Shown here: positions 1-6,166 of the stretch, in pieces
Layout: every line of letters begins with the position of its first letter
Numbering within the stretch: position 1 is the stretch's first letter
Source: CAZADA01 sp964636945
GTDB lineage: Bacteria; Pseudomonadota; Alphaproteobacteria; Caulobacterales; Maricaulaceae
Assembly: GCA_964636945.1 (NCBI GenBank)
Contig: CAZWVH010000093.1
Span: forward strand, 1 to 7,720
Direction: 5' to 3'
DNA: 7,720 bases
Made by a program: the position numbers and the translations under genes
The notes under the pieces: generated by a model
What the model saw: only the letters and a program-made list of their open reading frames with translations
Databases searched by the model: none
Told to the model about the DNA's origin: nothing

Positions 1-767
1 GTCTCGCGTCCGCGCTCGGCCATCACCTCGATCGGCAAACAGCCGTCGATATAGGGCGTGTCCTTTTCCCAGTCTTTGAATTCGGTCTTAGGACCATCGA
101 TCAGCGCGTCGATGAAGGCGTTGTATTGCGCCTCGTCCATCGGGCAGTTGATATAGGCGGCTTTATCGGCTTCGGTGTCGCCTTTGTCATAGCGCGACTG
201 CATCCAGGCTGTGTCCATATTGATGGATTCGCGGTGCACGATGGGGGCGATGGCGTCGAAAAACGCCAGCGAGTCCTCGCCCGTCAGCGCGCGGATGTGA
301 TCGGCAAGCGCGCTCGACGTCAGCGGGCCGGTAGCGATGATCACGCTGTCCCATTCATTTGGCGGCGAACCAGTGATTTCCTCGCGCCGAATGTCGACCA
401 AAGGATGCTCGGCCAGCGCTGTGGTGACGGCGTTGCTAAAGCCGACACGGTCGACCGCCAACGCCCCGCCGGCCGGGACTTGGTGGGCGTCGCCCTCACG
501 CAGGATCAGCGAGCCCAGTCGCCGCATCTCCTCATGCAGCAACCCCACCGCATTAGTCTCAGCATCATCGGAGCGAAACGAATTGGAGCACACAAGTTCC
601 GCCAAGCCGTCGGTTTGGTGGGCCTCAGTACGTCTTGCACCGTCACGCATCTCATGGACGATGACGGGCACGCCGGCTTGAGCAATCTGCCAAGCCGCCT
701 CCGAGCCCGCCAGCCCGCCGCCGATGATATGGATGGGGTGTGTCGATAAAGCTGTCATCACTGGCAT
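1..767 (-). CDS. trmFO: TrmFO, folate-dependent tRNA (uracil-54-C5)-methyltransferase, N-terminal part (runs off left edge)
   Basis: This flavoprotein makes ribothymidine at position 54 of tRNA, using methylene-tetrahydrofolate as carbon donor and FAD/NAD(P)H as reductant in the cytosol. Translating the minus strand from 767 gives about 255 residues with no frameshift or stop before the window edge; family members are about 440-470 residues, so roughly the C-terminal 45% is missing here. The N-terminus has the FAD-binding dinucleotide fold (HIIGGGLAGSEAAWQIA, about residues 13-29). Next come the CSNSFRSDDAETNAVG block with the first conserved Cys, a second nucleotide-binding edge (VIIATGPL), and near the window edge DGCLPIEVMAERGRET, which carries the second functionally important Cys. 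The start is ATG 767 or ATG 758; an in-frame TGA lies four codons upstream of 767, so no longer start is possible. No strong Shine-Dalgarno site is visible. It is transcribed away from the TPR gene at 901. Confidence 0.95.
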   Translation of the reverse strand, partial: MPVMTALSTHPIHIIGGGLAGSEAAWQIAQAGVPVIVHEMRDGARRTEAHQTDGLAELVCSNSFRSDDAETNAVGLLHEEMRRLGSLILREGDAHQVPAGGALAVDRVGFSNAVTTALAEHPLVDIRREEITGSPPNEWDSVIIATGPLTSSALADHIRALTGEDSLAFFDAIAPIVHRESINMDTAWMQSRYDKGDTEADKAAYINCPMDEAQYNAFIDALIDGPKTEFKDWEKDTPYIDGCLPIEVMAERGRE

Positions 768-900
768 ATCCGATCAGCGGTTAAGCGCGTCAAGACGCGG
801 CGCCCTCGCGAACATCATATTGGCCACAGGTTGATCAGCGGCGATCCCTGCGCTTAATCTGATCACGGGATGAACGCGCGGACTGCGCTTGGGGGACTTC
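768..900. promoter_or_regulatory. Divergent intergenic region between trmFO and the first TPR/TonB_C gene
   Basis: This 133-base gap must carry promoters in both directions. On the plus strand TTGATC (831-836), 17 bases, then TTAATC (854-859) is a plausible but weak sigma-70-like promoter for the gene at 901. A short perfect inverted repeat CGCGTC-AA-GACGCG lies at 786-799 in the trmFO leader, and the 9-mer GATCAGCGG occurs at 772-780 and again at 833-841. No RNA gene or riboswitch fold was recognised. The promoter call is inference from spacing and sequence only. Confidence 0.3.
891..897 (+). promoter_or_regulatory. Ribosome binding site deciding the start of paralog A
   Basis: GGGGGAC sits three bases before ATG 901. 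It favours this start over the in-frame TTG at 889, which would leave the purine tract inside the coding region. Confidence 0.6.
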
Positions 901-2076
901 ATGCAAAAACTAATCTTAGGCGCGGTGGCTTTGGCTGGAATGGCATTGACGTGGACGACCAGCGCTTTGGCGCAAACCGCCGACGATGTTTTTGCTCAGT
1001 TCGACGCCTATAACGCGGCAATCGCGGCAGGAGACGCCGCAGGCGCTGATGCGGCCGGCGCGGCGGCTTGGCAGTTGGCGGAGCAGGTTTGGGGCGATCA
1101 GCGCGCTGACACGGCGGCTTTGGCGTTCAATTTGGCGCGGCTGCGTGCGGACCTGGGCAATTGGAGCGAGGTTGCCGAGCCGGCTGAACGCGCCGTCGAG
1201 CTGGCCGAAGCGGGATCTCATGGCGGATCATTCGCTCTGGACGATGCGAGATATCTCGCCGCACGGGCTGCGCTGGCCCTCGATCCGGCTAATCAGCGTG
1301 CGCAACGACAATTTCGCAGAGTGCTCGACGATCGGCGGTCGAGCGGAGTGCAGTCGCCCGACGATGTCGCTGGGTGGACCGAGTTGGGGAAAGTGGCGCT
1401 CAGTAACAGTGCTTGGACCGATGCCATTGACGCCTTGGACGCCGCGGATGAGTTGGCGGCCGGCCTGGCCCCGCAGTCCCGACCCGATATCGCGGTATTG
1501 CTCGGGGTGGCTCACTTTCAGCAATGGCGGATTCCGCGACACATGGCGCAAGATAATATCACGCCGCGGCTCGCCGAACGAGCGCGAAAGAGCAGTCTGG
1601 GCTCACTGGTTGATGCACTGACAGCCTTCGAACGCAGTATCGCCCTTCAGCCCAAAACGCCTGTGGGAGAAAGTGTAACTGATTCAACAGCGACAGCGCT
1701 GGCATGGCACGCGGCGACCACCGCCATGCTGCGCACGTTGGATGCAACTGAATACGAAAAGTATGTGGCCCAGTCGACCCATACCTGGCCCATCGAATAC
1801 GACGGCCGCGATTGCAATTTCGACTGGGTGACCGCCCCCGACCAGCGTGGGTTGTCTGCAGCGGGCCGCAAGTATGTCGGCGCCGTGGTCTTGCAGTTCG
1901 ACATCGCCGAAGATGGTTCGCTCACAAACCGTGAATTGCGCGCCGAAGTGCCAAGCATTTTTTTCGGTAATCAGATTGAGATGGAGTCGGAAAACTGGCG
2001 CGTTTCCGAACCAGATTCACTCCCTGAAGAATGCCGCCGCAACGTGATTTACACGAGCTATACCTACCAAAATTAA
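901..2076 (+). CDS. Exported TPR-like protein with TonB-type C-terminal domain (paralog A)
   Basis: The 391-residue product is predicted to be periplasmic. A signal peptide (residues 1-24, n-region MQK, hydrophobic core, cleavage after ALA before QTADD) is followed by an Ala-rich helical body of TPR character up to about residue 290. A C-terminal domain from about 325 (YVGAVVLQFDIAEDGSL) resembles TonB_C: G-V-V strand, DG turn, late NWRV and a final beta strand. C305 and C378 bracket this domain and align with the cysteines of the protein at 2996-4171, suggesting a disulfide. There is no membrane anchor or Pro-rich spacer, so it is not a canonical TonB energy transducer. ATG 901 is chosen because GGGGGAC lies four bases upstream and the signal peptide begins there; the frame also permits a TTG at 889. 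The function is unknown; a role in protein-protein contact in the periplasm is inference. It converges with the GST gene. Confidence 0.85.
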   Translation: MQKLILGAVALAGMALTWTTSALAQTADDVFAQFDAYNAAIAAGDAAGADAAGAAAWQLAEQVWGDQRADTAALAFNLARLRADLGNWSEVAEPAERAVELAEAGSHGGSFALDDARYLAARAALALDPANQRAQRQFRRVLDDRRSSGVQSPDDVAGWTELGKVALSNSAWTDAIDALDAADELAAGLAPQSRPDIAVLLGVAHFQQWRIPRHMAQDNITPRLAERARKSSLGSLVDALTAFERSIALQPKTPVGESVTDSTATALAWHAATTAMLRTLDATEYEKYVAQSTHTWPIEYDGRDCNFDWVTAPDQRGLSAAGRKYVGAVVLQFDIAEDGSLTNRELRAEVPSIFFGNQIEMESENWRVSEPDSLPEECRRNVIYTSYTYQN

Positions 2077-2101
2077 GGCGGCCCCGATCTTATATAGAGA
2101 G
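2077..2101. other. Short convergent gap between paralog A and yfcG
   Basis: Only 25 bases separate the two stop codons. I see no hairpin followed by a T tract on either strand here, so termination is not explained by an obvious intrinsic terminator. Confidence 0.4.
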
Positions 2102-2812
2102 TCAAGACGCGCTTTGTCTCGTGCGCGCCTTTTGTCCGAACAGTATTTTTTGCGCGTCTTTATCCTTGGCCAAGTCTAGCGTCTCCGGCGCCTGGATCGC
2201 CAGGGCGCGCTTAACCGCCACACGGTCGTTAATGCGATCGAGCCAGGCCTTCATATGAGGAAATTGGGTGATGTCCTGCTCTTGGCGCTCCCACCCACGC
2301 GCCCAGGGCCAAATCGCCATGTCGGCTATGGAGTAAAAACCAGCGACAAACTCACGCCCTTCCAGTTGGTGATCCAAAACGCCGTAGAGCCGATTGACTT
2401 CATTGCGATAACGATCCTTGGCGTAGGGCACGTCCTCGGGCGCGTAACGCAAGAAATGGTGCGCTTGTCCCGCCATGGGACCAAGTCCGCCCACTTGCCA
2501 AAACAGCCACTGATCCACGCGAATGCGTTCGCGCTCGTCTCCACCGTAGAACTGGCCGGTTTTGCGCGCGAGATACTGGAGGATCGCCCCCGATTCAAAA
2601 ATCGACACGGGTTTTCCGTCTGGCCCATCCGGATCAATGAGAGCGGGCATCTTATTGTTAGGCGAAATAGCCAAAAACTCGGGCTTGAACTGATCCCCTT
2701 TACCAATATTCACAAAGTGAACATTGTAGGGCAAGCCCATCTCTTCCAGCGCGATTGTAATCTTGTGCCCATTTGGCGTTGGCCAGAAGTACAAGTCCAT
2801 CGGAGCGGCCAT
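2102..2812 (-). CDS. yfcG: Nu-class glutathione S-transferase / disulfide-bond oxidoreductase, YfcG-like
   Basis: The 236-residue cytosolic protein closely matches the YfcG/YghU/Ure2p-like group. The thioredoxin-fold N-terminal domain (about 1-90) has the TPNGHKITIALEE segment, GKGDQFKPEFLAISPNNKMP with the conserved Asn and cis-Pro loop, and FESGAILQYLA for the gamma-glutamyl contact. The helical C-terminal domain contains QWLFWQVGGLGPMAGQ and FYSIADMAIWPW, both family hallmarks. YfcG-type enzymes bind two GSH molecules (or GSSG) and reduce small disulfides, with little classical conjugation activity. The length is slightly over E. coli YfcG (about 215) because of a charged C-terminal tail (about 215-236). 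The start at ATG 2812 is supported by GAGAGG (2821-2826) eight bases upstream; Met5 is a less likely alternative. It lies antisense between two paralogous plus-strand genes, its stop only 25 bases from the stop of the first. A link between this disulfide enzyme and their conserved cysteines is speculative, since the compartments differ. Confidence 0.93.
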   Translation of the reverse strand: MAAPMDLYFWPTPNGHKITIALEEMGLPYNVHFVNIGKGDQFKPEFLAISPNNKMPALIDPDGPDGKPVSIFESGAILQYLARKTGQFYGGDERERIRVDQWLFWQVGGLGPMAGQAHHFLRYAPEDVPYAKDRYRNEVNRLYGVLDHQLEGREFVAGFYSIADMAIWPWARGWERQEQDITQFPHMKAWLDRINDRVAVKRALAIQAPETLDLAKDKDAQKILFGQKARTRQSAS

Positions 2813-2995
2813 CGTCTCATCCTCTCAAAGCGCCCGCAGGCTCAACGATTGATCGATAGGTGGTTGCGACGGCCGGCCGGCGAAAGGCGGGATGCGATCA
2901 GCTTGCCGTGATCGATGCGCGAGCGAGAATTCGAGTGCGTTTGGTGCACAATTCATGCTACCCGCAATAGAGCGTGCAGATGGGTGGGGAGCATC
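2813..2995. promoter_or_regulatory. Divergent intergenic region between yfcG and paralog B
   Basis: The 183 bases must hold promoters for the minus-strand GST and the plus-strand TPR gene. The GST ribosome binding site (GAGAGG on the minus strand) is at 2821-2826. A GC palindrome GGCCGGCC lies near 2871-2880. No convincing -35/-10 pair stands out in either direction and no small ORF with its own ribosome site was seen. Confidence 0.3.
2986..2991 (+). promoter_or_regulatory. Ribosome binding site deciding the start of paralog B
   Basis: A GGGGAG-type purine run lies four to five bases before ATG 2996. The in-frame ATG at 2915 has no such site, so 2996 is preferred. Confidence 0.55.
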
Positions 2996-4171
2996 ATGAG
3001 TCGAATTTGGAAATCTGGTTGTCATGCCGGGCTGCTGGCTTGTGTGCTGTGTGCGCTCACCGCTTACGCACAATCGGATGACGAGGTCATGGCGCAGTTT
3101 GGCGCCTATCAAGACGCTATTGCGGCTGGTGAGTTTGACGCTGCTGATCGGTCCGGCGAGCAGGCGTGGCGGCTTGCGGAAACCGCTTGGGGCGAAACAA
3201 CTGAGACGGCCGGGCTTGCATTCAATTTGGCCAATCTGCGCGTCCAGCGCCGTCAATGGGCTGAGGCGCTCGAACCGGCTCAGCGCGCATTGGCGCTGCA
3301 TGAGGCAGGCGTGGCCGGCGAAGCCTATGCGATGGAGGAGGCCAAAGTCCTTGCGGCGCGTGCCCAGCTGGGCCTGGAGGAGAAAAAAACCAGACGGTCT
3401 TGCCGCGAGTTAAAGACGGCGTTGGATGCTTTGACCCTGCTGAATTTCGAGCCGACTTATGACGATGCGCGCGCTTGGAGCGAGTTGGGCCTAGCGGCGC
3501 GAGAAACAGAAGACTGGGATGTGGCGGTAGAGGCGTTTAAATACGCCGAAGCCGTAATCAAGACGGTGGCGCCGGACGATAGTGATCAATTAATCGGTGT
3601 CTTGATCTTGCAGGGCGAAGCGCGAATCGGCGGTCGCCGAAGCTATGAAGATAGTCCAGCCGCAGTGCGCAATGCAGTGGACGCTTACATAGCCTTTGCT
3701 CAGGCTCTTTCACTTATGCCACCGAAAATTCAAGGCGAACCGATCGACCCGATACGGGCAAAGGCCAGGGCGTGGTTTGCCGCATCGAGAGCCCTCGCGT
3801 ATTCGTTAAATGAACAATATGCCGGTAAACTCATTGATGATGCAAAACAGAAGTATGATTATTTTTCCATAGAAGATAGTCCCTCCGAGACTGAAAGTGA
3901 ATTCATAGATTGCCCGATTGAGTGGTCTCGCCCGGTAAGTTATCCTCGTGACGCAGCCGAAGACGGCTATGTGGGCGCAGTTCTTGTTGAATACGACTTA
4001 ACGCTGGAAGGCAGAGTGGAAAATGCTCGCGTGGCCGCAGAAATACCCGCGGAAGCATTCTCGTCTCTAGCCCTGCGCAACATGGAAGACTGGCGCGCGG
4101 AGAATGTGGCGGACCTCCCAGAAATATGTCGTCGTCGCCTTACAACATCGATTGAGTATATTCTTGGCTGA
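2996..4171 (+). CDS. Exported TPR-like protein with TonB-type C-terminal domain (paralog B)
   Basis: This is 391 residues from ATG 2996, the same length as the protein at 901-2076 and clearly its paralog. Mature N-termini align almost without gaps (QSDDEVMAQFGAYQDAIAAG against QTADDVFAQFDAYNAAIAAG), and by hand about half of the first 80 mature residues are identical. Features are a signal peptide (1-25, cleavage after AYA before QSDDE), a helical TPR-like body to about 280, and an acidic linker (SIEDSPSETESEF, about 290-303). A textbook TonB_C start follows (YPRDAAEDGYVGAVLVEYDL, from 316), with C306 and C378 matching C305/C378 of the paralog. There is no transmembrane anchor. The in-frame ATG at 2915 would add 27 residues ahead of the signal peptide and is rejected. 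DNA coding for the linker (about 3790-3930) is visibly richer in A/T than its surroundings. The function is unknown; periplasmic location is inferred from the signal peptide. Confidence 0.86.
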   Translation: MSRIWKSGCHAGLLACVLCALTAYAQSDDEVMAQFGAYQDAIAAGEFDAADRSGEQAWRLAETAWGETTETAGLAFNLANLRVQRRQWAEALEPAQRALALHEAGVAGEAYAMEEAKVLAARAQLGLEEKKTRRSCRELKTALDALTLLNFEPTYDDARAWSELGLAARETEDWDVAVEAFKYAEAVIKTVAPDDSDQLIGVLILQGEARIGGRRSYEDSPAAVRNAVDAYIAFAQALSLMPPKIQGEPIDPIRAKARAWFAASRALAYSLNEQYAGKLIDDAKQKYDYFSIEDSPSETESEFIDCPIEWSRPVSYPRDAAEDGYVGAVLVEYDLTLEGRVENARVAAEIPAEAFSSLALRNMEDWRAENVADLPEICRRRLTTSIEYILG

Positions 4172-4233
4172 GGATAACTCGGCCGCCGCCAATTCCCATT
4201 GCGCGGCATGGTGGGATCGGCTAGGGGCCGGGC

Positions 4234-5040
4234 ATGGAGCGAATCAACAGTCTAGAAGCGGCGCTTTACGGCGTGCGCACATTGCGCCAGCCCGGTTCGC
4301 CGGCGCTCGGTGTAGCGGTGTTGTTGGCGGCCCAAGCCACCTTGGGCGCCGTGTTGTTTACCGCCGATAACGTCCTGGGCAACGCGCTGCTTGCCGCGCC
4401 CTTCAGCTTGCTGGCTTCTGCGGCGCTCTTACGGTGGCAGGTGCGGTCAGAGCGAGCCGGCCCATTGGGTTTAGCCCTGGGCGCGGATGAAGCCCGGCTG
4501 ATTGTGGTTGGCCTGGTGATTGCGGCGGTGAGTTTCATTGGTGTGAGCATCGCAATTCTGGCCGCCATGCTTTTGCGTTCACCCACCGTGGGGCTTGTGG
4601 CCGCAGTGGCATGGTTAGTTTTTGTGTCAGTGCGTTTTTTGCCGGCCATGGCGGCTACCATTGGCGAGCGCGCCATGATCGTTCGCGGCGCGTGGACCAT
4701 GACTGGCGCACGGGTGCGCGGCTTGATCAGCGCATTTCTTCTCACCTGGCTGTTCATATTGATCGGATCATTCATCGTGGCCGTCATCGTTCAGCGCCTT
4801 TTGGTGGGGTTTGGGCTGGCCGAGGTTATTGAGGCCGCAGACGGCCAACCGGCGCAGATGGTGTTGGCGGAGGGCGCTCGAGCCAACCCCATGTACTGGC
4901 TCTTGAACGCATTGGCCGGGATCGCGTTCACTCCATTGTTCGCGACGCATGTGGGCGTCGGCGCTTATGTGTACCGGTCGCTCGGATCCCGCATTGGGCT
5001 GGAGGGCGGTGATCGCAATTCCAATGACCAAAGCGCATGA
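4234..5040 (+). CDS. Polytopic inner-membrane protein, glycerophosphodiesterase-membrane-domain-like
   Basis: The 268-residue protein has about six hydrophobic segments (near residues 24-44, 48-66, 88-113, 116-137, 164-190 and 220-247) and short charged loops. The arrangement RFLPAMAATIGERA ... RGAWTMTGARVRG between segments 4 and 5 resembles the membrane domain often attached to glycerophosphoryl diester phosphodiesterases and found alone in many proteobacterial proteins of unknown role. No catalytic phosphodiesterase domain is present. The likely start is ATG 4234, preceded by an AGGGG purine run about seven bases upstream. Its TGA overlaps the ATG of the next gene as ATGA, which indicates an operon and probable translational coupling with the ExoD-family gene. 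The family assignment is by eye and moderate; membrane location is firm. Confidence 0.8.
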   Translation: MERINSLEAALYGVRTLRQPGSPALGVAVLLAAQATLGAVLFTADNVLGNALLAAPFSLLASAALLRWQVRSERAGPLGLALGADEARLIVVGLVIAAVSFIGVSIAILAAMLLRSPTVGLVAAVAWLVFVSVRFLPAMAATIGERAMIVRGAWTMTGARVRGLISAFLLTWLFILIGSFIVAVIVQRLLVGFGLAEVIEAADGQPAQMVLAEGARANPMYWLLNALAGIAFTPLFATHVGVGAYVYRSLGSRIGLEGGDRNSNDQSA

Positions 5041-5663
5041 CGACCGCGTCGGAAGAGCCGCTCAAGCTGGGCGAGATCTTTGATGTTCTCGAAGAGCACT
5101 CGCTCGACGACGGAAAACTCACAATTGATGAGGTGATCGACGCTTTTGGGTCACGGGCATATGGTCCGCTTTTGTTGACCCCAGCACTGATTGGCGTCCT
5201 GCCCATTATAGGCGCATTGCCGTTTGTGTCCTTGTCGGTGGCGTTTTTGCTTGTTCTGCTGAGTCTGCAGTTGGCCATCGGGCTAGAGCAACCATGGCTA
5301 CCCGGATTTCTCAAAGGCATTTCTTTGCCCGGCCACCGCACGGTGAAGGCCCTCGACGCCTGCCGACCTGCTGCCAGGCGCGTGGAAAAACTATTTCGGC
5401 CACGCATGGTGTTCCTCACCCAACAGCCCTGGATCCGCCTGACCGGCGTCGCAGCGTTGGCGTTGTCACTGCTGGCTGTGGTCGGTGCGCTGGCGCCGGG
5501 ACTGATCGTGCCGCCATTGCTGGTCATGATTGTTTTGGCGCTTGGTCTTGCGGCCAATGATGGGTTGGTCGTGTTGATTTCGCTCGCCCTCATTTTTGGC
5601 GCGGGCTGGGCCACTTGGGAGTTCAGCGAAGGCCTGCGCAATTGGGTTCTGGGTTTGTTTTAG
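5037..5663 (+). CDS. exoD: ExoD-family membrane protein (exopolysaccharide synthesis ExoD-like)
   Basis: The 208-residue product matches the ExoD family. It has a short soluble N-terminus (LGEIFDVLEEHSLDDGKLTIDEVIDAFGSRAYGPLLLTPALIG), the Leu/Pro-rich first hydrophobic pair, then LQLAIGLEQPWLPGFLKGISLP, which corresponds to the family's conserved Gln-Leu ... Trp-Leu-Pro motif. Paired hydrophobic segments follow near 135-160 and 165-195. ExoD was first described in Sinorhizobium for exopolysaccharide production and nodule invasion; its biochemical activity remains unclear, and most homologs sit outside polysaccharide operons, as here. The ATG at 5037 overlaps the preceding gene's stop and has no clear ribosome site of its own, which points to coupled translation. 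The length is normal. The stop codon lies exactly where a truncated CPBP protease frame begins, so the last few residues could have been altered by that junction. Confidence 0.85.
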   Translation: MTTASEEPLKLGEIFDVLEEHSLDDGKLTIDEVIDAFGSRAYGPLLLTPALIGVLPIIGALPFVSLSVAFLLVLLSLQLAIGLEQPWLPGFLKGISLPGHRTVKALDACRPAARRVEKLFRPRMVFLTQQPWIRLTGVAALALSLLAVVGALAPGLIVPPLLVMIVLALGLAANDGLVVLISLALIFGAGWATWEFSEGLRNWVLGLF

Positions 5664-6070
5664 CGGTCATCAGCAATTCGCTGGTGTTTTCGCTTTTGCA
5701 CGGGTTCAACATCGCGCCGTCGAAGGAACTTGTTTTTCGGTTGATCAATATTCTGTTGTTCGGGCTTCACATTAGCGTCTACGCGATCCGCGAGCAGTCG
5801 CTCTGGGGCGTGTGCGGATGGCATGCCGCCTGGAACTGGCTGCTAGGCGTGGGCTTTGGCTTGGAAGTGTCAGGTCAGCGGCTGGACGTGACGCCGTTGG
5901 TGGTCGATTTGGCGAGTACAGACGCCGTGCCATGGTTCATCACCGGCGGGCAATTTGGTCCCGAGGCCAGCCTTGTGACCATGCTTGTGCTCTTGATTGC
6001 CATAGCGATTACGCGGTTGCGCGGCAACACCGAGGGCTACGCCGTGGAGGCGGCCCAGCCCGAACAGTAA
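5657..6070 (+). pseudogene. 5'-truncated CPBP (CAAX-type) intramembrane metalloprotease
   Basis: The frame ending at TAA 6070 encodes the C-terminal half of a CPBP-family intramembrane protease. Motif 2 is FSLLHG (F codon 5687, H codon 5699) and motif 3 is HAAWNW (H codon 5822, N codon 5834), separated by a hydrophobic helix with LINILLFGLHISVYAIR. The usual tail GLEVSGQRLDV ... ITGGQFGPEASLVT and a last membrane helix follow. Complete members are about 250-300 residues and carry an EExxxR motif ahead of motif 2; it is absent, because the sequence just upstream is the end of exoD in another frame. The first usable start codons in this frame are TTG 5615 and TTG 5642, inside exoD and without a ribosome site. 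A catalytic product is therefore not expected. The junction between exoD and CPBP homology lies at about 5645-5666. Translation as a short membrane peptide cannot be excluded. Confidence 0.78.
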
Positions 6071-6166
6071 GCGCAAAGCGGGTAACGTGTATGTGATGCA
6101 ACTTTTATCTAGCTAGGTTGCTCGATTTTACTTGAATATGGTTGGGTTGTTGGTCATATTGTGATC
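6071..6166 (+). promoter_or_regulatory. AT-rich leader of the toxin-antitoxin operon
   Basis: The 96 bases before the antitoxin are markedly A/T-richer than the flanks and contain TATCTAGCTAG near 6106-6116. They end in an inverted repeat (listed separately). No confident -35/-10 pair could be fixed. The region is presumed to hold the operon promoter because the upstream gene is a remnant. Confidence 0.4.
6135..6160. promoter_or_regulatory. Inverted repeat, candidate operator for antitoxin autoregulation
   Basis: AATATG (6135-6140) and CATATT (6155-6160) are perfect inverted 6-bp arms separated by 14 bases and end six bases before ATG 6167. Phd/YefM antitoxins usually repress their own operon by binding palindromes at this place. 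The assignment as operator is inference from position and symmetry. Confidence 0.45.

Noticed and set aside
126..749. 207-residue plus-strand open frame at the left end
   Set aside because: It lies entirely antisense to trmFO, whose minus-strand translation shows FAD-fold and both Cys motifs; the plus-strand product has no recognisable features.
789..2111. 11-mer GTCAAGACGCG at 789-799 and 2101-2111 as a repeat element
   Set aside because: Shared 11-mers are expected by chance in a GC-rich window of this size, and the flanks do not match.
2255..2911. 218-residue plus-strand open frame across yfcG
   Set aside because: Antisense shadow of the GST gene, which is recognised over its whole length; the frame has no ribosome site or domain.
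2915..2995. Upstream ATG 2915 as start of paralog B
   Set aside because: It would add 27 residues ahead of a good signal peptide, has no ribosome site, and would break the length match with paralog A.
3032..3058. Possible lipobox (LLAC) in the paralog B signal sequence
   Set aside because: The hydrophobic core continues past this Cys to AYA-Q, which aligns with the ALA-Q cleavage site of paralog A, so ordinary signal peptidase I cleavage is more likely.
4194..4216. TCCCA/TGGGA inverted repeat between paralog B and the membrane gene as a terminator
   Set aside because: The arms are only 5 bp and no T tract follows, so it does not support an intrinsic terminator.
4928..5641. 237-residue minus-strand frame opposite exoD
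   Set aside because: Shadow frame rich in Arg/Ser/Thr/Asn with no domain, opposite a recognised ExoD-family gene in an operon.
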